17,786 nucleotides of DNA, from positions 1 through 17,786 of the forward strand of contig JBMYYE010000049.1 in assembly GCA_049609065.1 (NCBI GenBank), read 5' to 3'. This DNA is from JBMYYE01 sp049609065 (GTDB taxonomy: Bacteria; Pseudomonadota; Alphaproteobacteria; Rhodobacterales; Rhodobacteraceae). Position 1 is the stretch's first letter, and every line of letters starts with the position of its first letter. Under the pieces are notes generated by a model, which had not been told where the DNA came from, did no database searches, and was given only the letters and a program-made list of their open reading frames with translations. Positions 6,446-13,160 of the stretch are shown here, piece by piece. The position numbers and the translations under genes are program-made.

Positions 6446-6931
6446 ATGACATCGCCTAAGACATCTGAGAAACTTGCAGAAATTTCGGTTCCGTTCGGGC
6501 GGCGCATGATTGGGGTGATCATGTTGGTCGGGTTGGGGTCTTTGTTGGTCTATGCAGGGGCGGGGGCGCCAAATGCTGCGCTTGGTCCTATGTTTATTTT
6601 GATGCTGGCAGGGGGCTTTTCGATCTTTATTGGCTACCGTTTGTATCAAGCCACAGCGCATCAGATTTATCTATCGGAAGATGCGCTTTGGTGTTCTGAT
6701 GGGACGCATATTTGTGATGTGGCGGATATTGAAGCGCTCAATCGTGGGGTGTTCGCGATGAAACCGTCAAACGGGTTCACGATTGTTTTAAAAACAAAAG
6801 CATCCGCGCTTTTCTACCCGGGTCTTTTTTGGCGTGTGGGGCGCCGTATTGGGGTTGGTGGCGTTGTGCGTGGCGCCGAAGCAAAACCAATGGCTGAAAT
6901 GATCGAAACAATGATGCATGCCGCACGTTAA
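6446..6931 (+). CDS. two-helix membrane protein of unknown function
   Basis: A 161-residue protein preceded by AAAGGA. Two hydrophobic segments (about 21-38 and 44-66) form a helical hairpin. They are followed by a soluble domain of about 95 residues with beta-rich character (IYLSEDALWCSDG, IEALNRGVFAMKPSNGFTIVLKT). The arrangement of two N-terminal helices and a small beta domain resembles bacterial PH-domain-like membrane proteins, but this is a structural guess and no motif proves it. It is 22 nt after the tetR-like gene and probably under the same operator, so it may be the main target. It ends 10 nt from the convergent TadE-like gene. Confidence 0.8.
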   Translation: MTSPKTSEKLAEISVPFGRRMIGVIMLVGLGSLLVYAGAGAPNAALGPMFILMLAGGFSIFIGYRLYQATAHQIYLSEDALWCSDGTHICDVADIEALNRGVFAMKPSNGFTIVLKTKASALFYPGLFWRVGRRIGVGGVVRGAEAKPMAEMIETMMHAAR

Positions 6932-6941
6932 TGCGGCTGGC

Positions 6942-7562
6942 TTAACACGTTCCGAGGATGTTACCGCCACCTGCTGTATTGCTGAGCGTGCCGCCGCGCG
7001 GCTCAATGGCCCAAAGGTTGGTCCATTTTTTATCCCATAACGCATCAGGGAGCAAAAGCAGGCTTGGAAAGCGGCTTTTGTATTCGGCGTATGTTTCCAC
7101 CACATAGAATTGAACGCCATTTGCATCAATGGGGAAACGCTTTGTCATGCTCTCTGGGATTGGCTCTGTGAGCTTAACAAAAGTTGCGCCATTGTTTGCT
7201 TTGCCGCAGGACCAATGCACAATGTAACGGTTTTTGCTGGCACTCCAGCTGACAACTGAAACACGCAGGCGTGATGGGCTTGGGCGGCTGACGTTAAAAT
7301 CAAAAACCATTTTCAGCCCATCAATCTGGGCTTGGGTCCGCGGCACCCCGTCATTTGGAAGGCGCGCAAGAGCATCCGCAACGGTATAACTCGCCTTCAT
7401 GTTGCGGTTTCGCGCTTTGAAAATATCAAAAATAAGCGCAGTCCCAAGGTATGCCCATAAAAGTACAGGCACGAGAAGAATGAATTCAATCGTGAAGGCC
7501 CCGCGGTTTTCGCGTATGAAATCACGGGCGGATTGGGATATAAGTTTGAGATAGAGGCGCAT
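6942..7562 (-). CDS. TadE-like pseudopilin (distal gene of operon)
   Basis: A 206-residue membrane-anchored protein of the TadE/TadG group, minor components of tight-adherence (Flp) pilus systems. The N-terminal signature NRGAFTIEFILLVPVLLWAY (about 19-38) combines the Gly-Ala...Ile-Glu-Phe processing-type motif with one transmembrane helix. The rest is a periplasmic domain of about 150 residues with no recognised catalytic motif. A Cys lies in HWSCGK and another is the very last residue. It follows the preceding TadE-like gene by 2 nt (TAAAAATG), so translation is likely coupled. The closest relatives are probably the tadE-type genes that accompany vWA-domain TadG proteins outside the main tad locus. 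Confidence 0.85.
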   Translation of the reverse strand: MRLYLKLISQSARDFIRENRGAFTIEFILLVPVLLWAYLGTALIFDIFKARNRNMKASYTVADALARLPNDGVPRTQAQIDGLKMVFDFNVSRPSPSRLRVSVVSWSASKNRYIVHWSCGKANNGATFVKLTEPIPESMTKRFPIDANGVQFYVVETYAEYKSRFPSLLLLPDALWDKKWTNLWAIEPRGGTLSNTAGGGNILGTC

Positions 7563-7564
7563 TT

Positions 7565-8098
7565 TTATTCCACCACAAATGCTGATCTGGCGACGAGGTT
7601 ATAGTCACCGTTTGAATCAAGTTTCATGCCAGCCCCGATCCCAGAGAAGGGGAAAATCACATCCACGGTTGTGCACGCCCGTATGAGCATAACTTGGCCA
7701 GAAGACCCCGTTTCATTGTTGGTCATTTTTACGGCTGGATCTGCACGGTTTTGGCAAATGCGCGCCCCAGACATTGGGTTGCTCCACGCGGGCTGTGGAA
7801 CAATACGCATTTCTAACAAAAGTGATGTGTTGCAGTCTTTGATCATGGTCCAGCGGCTGCAAAAATGCGCGAGAATGGCATCGTGATCTGCGGGGAGCTT
7901 GCTCATCCGTAAATCACGCACGGTTTTGTTGAGGTTGCGCTCGAGCATCATACTGCGAATGGACAGTAAGGTGGTTTCAAGGCTTGTGAAAAAAATCATC
8001 ACGATAGCAGGGAAAATAATCACAAACTCAACGGTTAGACCGCCCGTTTCATCCCGCCAAAAGCGGCGCATAGAGGTAAGGATCCGCGGATGCATCAT
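7565..8098 (-). CDS. TadE-like pseudopilin (middle gene of operon)
   Basis: A 177-residue membrane protein. The segment RDETGGLTVEFVIIFPAIVM (about 15-34) is the TadE signature, with the Val-Glu-Phe pair at the head of a single transmembrane helix. The periplasmic domain contains four cysteines (HFCSRW, KDCNT, RICQN, RACTT) that could form two disulphides. It starts 2 nt after the stop of the vWA gene and ends 2 nt before the next TadE-like gene. Two starts are close together (MM); the ribosome site is poor, consistent with translational coupling. A role in envelope or pilus assembly is inferred from family only. Confidence 0.86.
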   Translation of the reverse strand: MMHPRILTSMRRFWRDETGGLTVEFVIIFPAIVMIFFTSLETTLLSIRSMMLERNLNKTVRDLRMSKLPADHDAILAHFCSRWTMIKDCNTSLLLEMRIVPQPAWSNPMSGARICQNRADPAVKMTNNETGSSGQVMLIRACTTVDVIFPFSGIGAGMKLDSNGDYNLVARSAFVVE

Positions 8099-8100
8099 GG

Positions 8101-9705
8101 TTACTCAATCAGTTGTAGTTTGCGCACTTCTTGCGCGATGGAGCTAAAGGCTTCTTTGAGGTCTAGCCCAACAGCTTCATAGTAATGCGCATTGGATGTG
8201 GCGCAGTTCTTCAAAAGCGTTTTGGCTTTTGAAGAGGGCTGGAAACCGATTGCGTAGATGATCATGTTATAGGGCGAAGATTTGAGCTTCGTGCAAAGGT
8301 CGGTTGATCGCTTGTCAACCGTTGACGTGCTGACATAATTTCGCATGTAATTTTCATAATAGACAGTCTGATTGTATTCAGAATAGTACCATGGATATTC
8401 TGGCAAATAGCCTACATAGCGAATGATCCCCATTTTTAAGAGCTCTTCCTGGTGCACGGCTTTGGCATATTTTTCTTTCAGGGTATAATATCCATTATTG
8501 TCCCCGTCTGTCATGAGAACCATAACTTTGCGTACACCACTGTCATAATCATAAGGGCGTCCGAGCGTATAGTTATCCATTTTCTGGCCGCCAGTGGATG
8601 AGGCGCTTCGCAACTCTTTCGCGACAGGGCGAAAGCTTGGTGATAGCATAATGTCGGCCCATTTGATGCCAGGCGCCAAATTGGTGCCGCCCTTCGCCGT
8701 TAGTTTTCCGACCCGCTTCTTAAGTTGCGTTGCATTCTTAGATGGTGGGATCATCTTGCGTGAGTTTGAGATGGTCTTCTCACTTGATGTTGACGACGAT
8801 GTATAACAGCCGTGGGAATATGTCGGAGCGCTGCTGCTATAACTTTCGCGGTAAAACGGTGTGCGCCGGTAGCCATGCCCAGTTTTAAGTCCGACATATT
8901 TGTAATCGCCATTTTCGAAGGTGACGCAGGTACTCTTCTCGTGGGCTGTTTTGATCTTAGCTGGGCGCATTGCCTCAGGAAGACCCGCTGCCTGGTTATG
9001 AACGGCATTAACGGCATCAATCATGTCTTCGCCTGCGTAAACGGCGCGTGCATAAGGGGCAATCGCAATGGATGTGTTGCCCGTATTGTCTTTTGGAATC
9101 AAAATATCGATGAAATCATTGGTGGCTTCTTTGAGGACTTTGATACGTGATTTGCTGGACCCAGAGACAGACCAGCCCATGGAACCCGATACATCGAGCA
9201 CCATTGCCACTTCTAGGCTGCTGCTGCTTTGGGCAACACGCGAATTCACCTTCGAGACAAGTTCATCCACCCCAAGCAAGAAATGGGCTTTGGTTGTGAC
9301 TGTGGTTTTGGCGGTGATGTCTGTGCCCAAGATAGAGCGCGCGTTCAACGTAACTGTAACACTGTCTTTGGGGAGGCCTGCCGCAATGAGGTATTTGTTG
9401 AATAGATCTTCAACGACTTTTTTGGCTTCGGCATCGGTGCTGTAACCTGTTAGGTCAAGAGCCCCCGCAGCAAGATTGGCTTGGTCAATGACATTTTGGG
9501 TCCGAAGGCGTTCTGCGTCAGAGCGCATAAAATTCACCGCAATCGCCGCGATGACCAACATGCTCATGATGAGGAAAACGGAAAACATTGTGATGGCACC
9601 GCGTTCGTCTTTGACAAAAGAAGACGAAATGCGCGACCGCATTTTTTTCTGAAGGACAGGTCGATTTGAAAGGAAGTGCATGGTGCCATCTTTCGGTTGT
9701 TTCAT
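8101..9705 (-). CDS. TadG-like pilus-assembly protein with von Willebrand factor A domain
   Basis: A 534-residue protein. The N-terminal DERGAITMFSVFLIMSMLVI (about 33-52) is a TadG-type anchor with one membrane helix. A linker to about 165 is followed by a vWA domain with a complete metal-ion-dependent adhesion site: DVSGS (Asp171), Thr341 in KGGTN and Asp400 in LMTDGDNNG. The domain carries a Ser/Tyr-rich insert (about 285-316) and a markedly Tyr-rich segment (about 430-457). Cys260, Cys300, Cys471 and Cys501 may pair. It is likely exported and cell-surface or periplasmic, binding a partner through the metal site. It is first in a three-gene operon. The start is uncertain: ATG 9681 (AAGATGG upstream) is an alternative to 9705. 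Confidence 0.88.
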   Translation of the reverse strand: MKQPKDGTMHFLSNRPVLQKKMRSRISSSFVKDERGAITMFSVFLIMSMLVIAAIAVNFMRSDAERLRTQNVIDQANLAAGALDLTGYSTDAEAKKVVEDLFNKYLIAAGLPKDSVTVTLNARSILGTDITAKTTVTTKAHFLLGVDELVSKVNSRVAQSSSSLEVAMVLDVSGSMGWSVSGSSKSRIKVLKEATNDFIDILIPKDNTGNTSIAIAPYARAVYAGEDMIDAVNAVHNQAAGLPEAMRPAKIKTAHEKSTCVTFENGDYKYVGLKTGHGYRRTPFYRESYSSSAPTYSHGCYTSSSTSSEKTISNSRKMIPPSKNATQLKKRVGKLTAKGGTNLAPGIKWADIMLSPSFRPVAKELRSASSTGGQKMDNYTLGRPYDYDSGVRKVMVLMTDGDNNGYYTLKEKYAKAVHQEELLKMGIIRYVGYLPEYPWYYSEYNQTVYYENYMRNYVSTSTVDKRSTDLCTKLKSSPYNMIIYAIGFQPSSKAKTLLKNCATSNAHYYEAVGLDLKEAFSSIAQEVRKLQLIE

Positions 9706-10034
9706 CAGCTGAAATGCGAATCGTCTTTGGTAAAGACAGTCGAATCCAAGTTTTTCTTAGATATGTCTTATGGCCAAAATAGGGCATTTGGGAGCAAAAA
9801 TAATAAAAACGACCATAAAACCTATCTAAAAAGACAGGTTAGCGGGGGATTTATACGATTTATTCATGTTCTAAGTGCCTTATTCCACCGTATAACTGAT
9901 TCTTTTTATGCAAATGCCTATGCGCGTCTCTGATGATAAAAATAGGAGCTTTCACGTGCCCGAACGTGCATTTCCTGTTGCAAGATGTGGCGTATTGACG
10001 CAGATTGTACCTGACACTTAAACAGGAGAATTCC
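9706..10034. other. AT-rich divergent intergenic region (tadG-like / gdhA)
   Basis: A 329-base spacer between divergent genes, presumably holding both promoters. I see GTCTTT-GGT-AAAGAC at 9723-9737 near the tadG-like start. At 9819-9840 there is a 9-bp inverted repeat AACCTATCT-AAAA-AGACAGGTT, fully paired on the minus strand with one G-U. CACGT-N6-ACGTG lies at 9953-9968, nearer gdhA. A poly-A/T stretch covers about 9795-9840. No convincing -35/-10 pair and no small gene could be supported. Confidence 0.6.
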
Positions 10035-11465
10035 ATGTCCCCCGCAAATGAGCCAAGTTTTAGAGAGTCCGTCGACATTATGTTCAATCGCGCGATTGCA
10101 CTGATGGATTTGCCGGATGGGTTGGTCGAAAAAATCCGCGTCTGCAATGCCACTTATACGGTGCGATTTGGTGTGCGTTTGCGTGGTGAGATGAAAACAT
10201 TCACGGGGTACCGCTCGGTTCATTCGGAACATATGGAGCCTGTAAAAGGCGGAATTCGCTATGCCAGTGCGGTGAACCAAGACGAAGTTGAAGCTTTGGC
10301 TGCATTGATGACATATAAATGCGCTTTGGTCGAAGCGCCCTTTGGCGGTTCCAAAGGTGGCCTTTGCATCAACCCGCGCGATTACGAAGAACATGAGCTT
10401 GAGTTGATCACCCGTCGTTTCGCCTATGAACTTGCAAAACGCGACTTGATCCACCCTGCGCAAAATGTGCCGGCCCCTGACATGGGGACGGGTGAACGTG
10501 AAATGGCGTGGATCGCGGATCAATACGCCCGCATGAACACTACGGACATCAATGCGCGCGCCTGTGTGACGGGTAAACCTCTCAACAGTGGTGGTATTTC
10601 CGGCCGCGTAGAAGCCACAGGGCGTGGCGTCCAATACGCGCTTCGGGAATTTTTCCGTCACCCAGAAGACATCGCAAAGGCGGGTCTGGAAGGGAAACTC
10701 AAAGACAAACGCATCATTGTGCAAGGCCTTGGGAATGTGGGATATCACGCCGCGAAGTTTTTGGCCGAAGAAGATGGCGCGATTATCACGGGCATTGTGG
10801 AGCGCGACGGTGCGCTTGTGAATGACGCGGGCATCAATGTCGATGCTGTCTCTGAATACATTCGTGAACACGGCGGTGTTAAGGGATGTTCCGAAGGGAC
10901 CTATGTTGAAAATGGTGGCACGGTTCTTGAGAAAGAAGCAGACATTTTAATTCCTGCCGCGCTTGAAGGTGTGATTACACTTGAAAATGCGGACCGGATC
11001 AATGCGCCGCTTATTATTGAGGCTGCGAACGGGCCGGTTACGGCGGGTGCGGACGAAATTCTGCGCGACAAAGGCGTGGTGATTATACCCGACATGTATG
11101 CCAATGCAGGTGGTGTGACGGTGTCTTATTTTGAATGGGTCAAAAACCTAAGCCACATTCGATTTGGCCGTATGCAGCGCCGCCAAGAAGAAGCACGCCA
11201 TCAGTTGGTTGTTGATGAACTAGAACGCTTGGATCGCTATCTCGGGGATGCATGGTCGATGACGCCTGCCTTTAAGGATAAATATCTCAAAGGGGCGGAT
11301 GAATTGGAATTGGTGCGCTCTGGCCTCGATGATACGATGCGCATTGCCTATCAATCGATGCGCGAAGTCTGGCATACACGTGATGAAGTCAAAGATCTTC
11401 GCACCGCAGCTTATATCGTTTCGATTGAAAAGGTTGTGAAAAGTTATCGAAGCAAAGGGCTTTAA
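10035..11465 (+). CDS. gdhA: glutamate dehydrogenase (Glu/Leu/Phe/Val family)
   Basis: Catalyses reversible oxidative deamination of glutamate to 2-oxoglutarate and ammonia with NAD(P). The 476-residue product has the substrate and catalytic blocks KGGIRYA (71-77), MTYKCAL with Lys95, GGSKGG with Lys107 and PAPDMGTGEREMAW with Asp149. The nucleotide-binding motif is GLGNVG (231-236), and the C-terminus has PDMYANAGGVTVSYFEW. I use ATG 10035 because AGGAG (10024-10028) is correctly spaced; an ATG 30 bases earlier has no ribosome site. Length is typical of the hexameric type. It is monocistronic, closed by a strong terminator, and divergent from the tadG-like operon. Substrate preference within the family is inferred from overall resemblance. 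Confidence 0.94.
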   Translation: MSPANEPSFRESVDIMFNRAIALMDLPDGLVEKIRVCNATYTVRFGVRLRGEMKTFTGYRSVHSEHMEPVKGGIRYASAVNQDEVEALAALMTYKCALVEAPFGGSKGGLCINPRDYEEHELELITRRFAYELAKRDLIHPAQNVPAPDMGTGEREMAWIADQYARMNTTDINARACVTGKPLNSGGISGRVEATGRGVQYALREFFRHPEDIAKAGLEGKLKDKRIIVQGLGNVGYHAAKFLAEEDGAIITGIVERDGALVNDAGINVDAVSEYIREHGGVKGCSEGTYVENGGTVLEKEADILIPAALEGVITLENADRINAPLIIEAANGPVTAGADEILRDKGVVIIPDMYANAGGVTVSYFEWVKNLSHIRFGRMQRRQEEARHQLVVDELERLDRYLGDAWSMTPAFKDKYLKGADELELVRSGLDDTMRIAYQSMREVWHTRDEVKDLRTAAYIVSIEKVVKSYRSKGL

Positions 11466-11481
11466 GCCTTTCGAGTTTCTT

Positions 11482-11509
11482 AAAAGGCGGCCTACGGGCC
11501 GCCTTTTTT
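11482..11509 (+). terminator. rho-independent terminator of gdhA
   Basis: AAAAGGCGGCC (11482-11492) pairs perfectly with GGCCGCCTTTT (11497-11507) across the tetraloop TACG and runs into six Ts. It lies 17 bases after the gdhA stop codon. Confidence 0.95.
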
Positions 11510-11525
11510 ATGATCCCTTGTGGAA

Positions 11526-11542
11526 CCGACACCAAATGTCGG
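11526..11542 (+). promoter_or_regulatory. dyad CCGACA-N5-TGTCGG upstream of soxB
   Basis: A perfect 6-bp inverted repeat with a 5-base spacer, centred about 90 bases before the soxB start, after the gdhA terminator. Its position fits an activator or repressor site for the sarcosine oxidase operon. No regulator gene is adjacent and no clear -35/-10 was found, so the role is inferred. Confidence 0.5.
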
Positions 11543-11625
11543 AAATTGGCTTTCTTGATTTACCTCTCCTCTTGTAATCTCTGCGCAAGGCTGGTTTCCT
11601 GCCCGTAATGTTAGGGGAGAGCGAC

Positions 11626-12876
11626 ATGCGCTACGCAGGTTGGAATGTCATAAAAGAGGGATTTCGCGGGAACAAAGGGTGGAAACCCGTTTGGCGCGAC
11701 CCTGAACCTAAGGCAGAATATGATCTCATCATTATCGGCGGCGGGGGGCATGGGTTATCTACGGCCTATTATCTCGCAAAAAACCACGGGATCACAAATG
11801 TGGCGGTCTTGGAAAAAGGCTACCTCGGGGGGGGCAATGTCGGCCGCAACACCACAATTGTCCGCGCCAATTATTTCTTGGATGGGAACGCTGAATTTTA
11901 TTCCCACTCTTTAAAGCTGTGGGAAGGCCTGTCCTCTGACCTCAATTACAACGTCATGCATTCGCAGCGCGGGTTGATTAACCTTTTCCATTCGGATGGC
12001 CAGCGGGACGCGTTTGCACGCCGCGGGAATTCTATGATCAACGAAGGCGATGATGCGGTGCTTTTGGACCGTGATGGCGTGCGTGACATGGTGCCATATC
12101 TTGATTTTGAGCAAACGCGCTTTCCGATTTATGGCGGGCTTTTGCACCCGCGTGGCGGGACGGCGCGCCATGATGCGGTTGCGTGGGGCTATGCAAGAGG
12201 CGCGGATCAACGGGGCGTTGATTTGATCCAAAACTGCGAAGTGACAGGCATCGACAGCACAGGCGGTAAAGTCACCGGCGTGCAAACAACCCGTGGGGCC
12301 ATTCGTGCGAAAAAAGTGGCTATTGTTACGGCTGGACGTTCGGGGCAGGTTGCGGCGATGGCTGGCATGCGGCTCCCGATTGAAAGCCATGTCTTACAGG
12401 CCTTCGTGACCGAAGGGCTTAAACCAACGATTGATCACGTGATCAGCTTTGGTATGGGGCATTTTTATATTAGCCAGTCCGATAAAGGTGGCTTGGTCTT
12501 TGGTGGGGATCTCGATTTTTATGCGTCTTATGCGCAGCGCGGCAATCTCCCGATGAAAGAACATGTCATGGAAGCTGGCATGACGCTCATGCCGATGATT
12601 GGAAAATCCAAGGTCCTGCGCTCATGGGGGGGGATCATGGACATGACGCCGGATGGGTCGCCGATCATCGATAAAACCCATATCGATGGGCTCTATCTTG
12701 ATTGCGGCTGGTGCTATGGCGGATTTAAGGCTGTGCCGGCTTCGGGCTTTGCCCTTGCGCATTTGATGGCGACGGACACCCCGCATCCCACTGCGGAAAA
12801 ATTCCGCCTCGATCGGTTTCGCACAGGGCATCTTCTTGATGAAGAAGGCACCGGCAGCCAGCATAATCTGCATTAG
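11626..12876 (+). CDS. soxB: sarcosine oxidase beta subunit
   Basis: Beta subunit of heterotetrameric sarcosine oxidase, which carries the FAD site oxidising sarcosine and the covalent FMN. The 416-residue protein starts with the family N-terminus (GWNVIKEGFRGNKGW...PEPK). It has a DAO-type FAD motif DLIIIGGGGHGLSTAYYLA (about 33-51) and then KGYLGGGNVGRNTTIVRANY (about 64-83). The segment GGTARHDAVAWGYARGA contains His182, aligned by eye with the histidine that holds FMN covalently in characterised enzymes. The C-terminal DGSPIID and CGWCYGGFKA close the FAD fold. I chose ATG 11626 because GGGGAGA (11614-11620) precedes it; an earlier ATG at 11608 lacks this. First gene of soxBDAG. Confidence 0.96.
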   Translation: MRYAGWNVIKEGFRGNKGWKPVWRDPEPKAEYDLIIIGGGGHGLSTAYYLAKNHGITNVAVLEKGYLGGGNVGRNTTIVRANYFLDGNAEFYSHSLKLWEGLSSDLNYNVMHSQRGLINLFHSDGQRDAFARRGNSMINEGDDAVLLDRDGVRDMVPYLDFEQTRFPIYGGLLHPRGGTARHDAVAWGYARGADQRGVDLIQNCEVTGIDSTGGKVTGVQTTRGAIRAKKVAIVTAGRSGQVAAMAGMRLPIESHVLQAFVTEGLKPTIDHVISFGMGHFYISQSDKGGLVFGGDLDFYASYAQRGNLPMKEHVMEAGMTLMPMIGKSKVLRSWGGIMDMTPDGSPIIDKTHIDGLYLDCGWCYGGFKAVPASGFALAHLMATDTPHPTAEKFRLDRFRTGHLLDEEGTGSQHNLH

Positions 12877-12887
12877 GGGAGAGAAAA

Positions 12888-13160
12888 ATGAGACTAAGAT
12901 GCCCTTTATGCGGGGAGCGTGATCGCCGCGAATTTTATTATGTCGGGGATGCCGTGGCCCTAAACCGACCTTCTGAAAACGCAGGCGATGACGCGTGGGA
13001 TGACTACCTTCATCTGCGTGATAACCCTGCGGGTGTGACGCGCGATTTGTGGCACCATGAACAAGGCTGCGGCGCATGGGTCGTTGTGGAACGGAACACG
13101 GTGACCCATGAGGTGATTAAAACAACGCTTGCGCGTGATGTGAAAAAAGGGGGCAAGTGA
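12888..13160 (+). CDS. soxD: sarcosine oxidase delta subunit
   Basis: Small zinc-containing subunit of heterotetrameric sarcosine oxidase, 90 residues, usual size for the family. Zinc ligands are Cys5 and Cys8 in RCPLCG plus His57 and Cys61 in HHEQGC, with the same four-residue spacing as in known structures. The WVVVERNTVTHEV stretch at the end is also typical. It lies 11 nt after soxB with ribosome site GGGGAGAG, and its TGA stop overlaps the soxA ATG as TGATG. Confidence 0.96.
   Translation: MRLRCPLCGERDRREFYYVGDAVALNRPSENAGDDAWDDYLHLRDNPAGVTRDLWHHEQGCGAWVVVERNTVTHEVIKTTLARDVKKGGK

Noticed and set aside
9991..10002. GCGT-ATTG-ACGC dyad upstream of gdhA
   Set aside because: Four-base arms are expected by chance in this length.
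9995..10023. TTGACG with TTAAAC as a gdhA promoter
   Set aside because: The spacing is right, but the start would fall at about 10030, after the ribosome binding site, so it cannot serve the gdhA start codon.
9918..10871. Long open frame antisense to gdhA (317 codons)
   Set aside because: It mirrors the codons of a clearly real gdhA, has no recognisable domain and no ribosome site; a coding-strand shadow.
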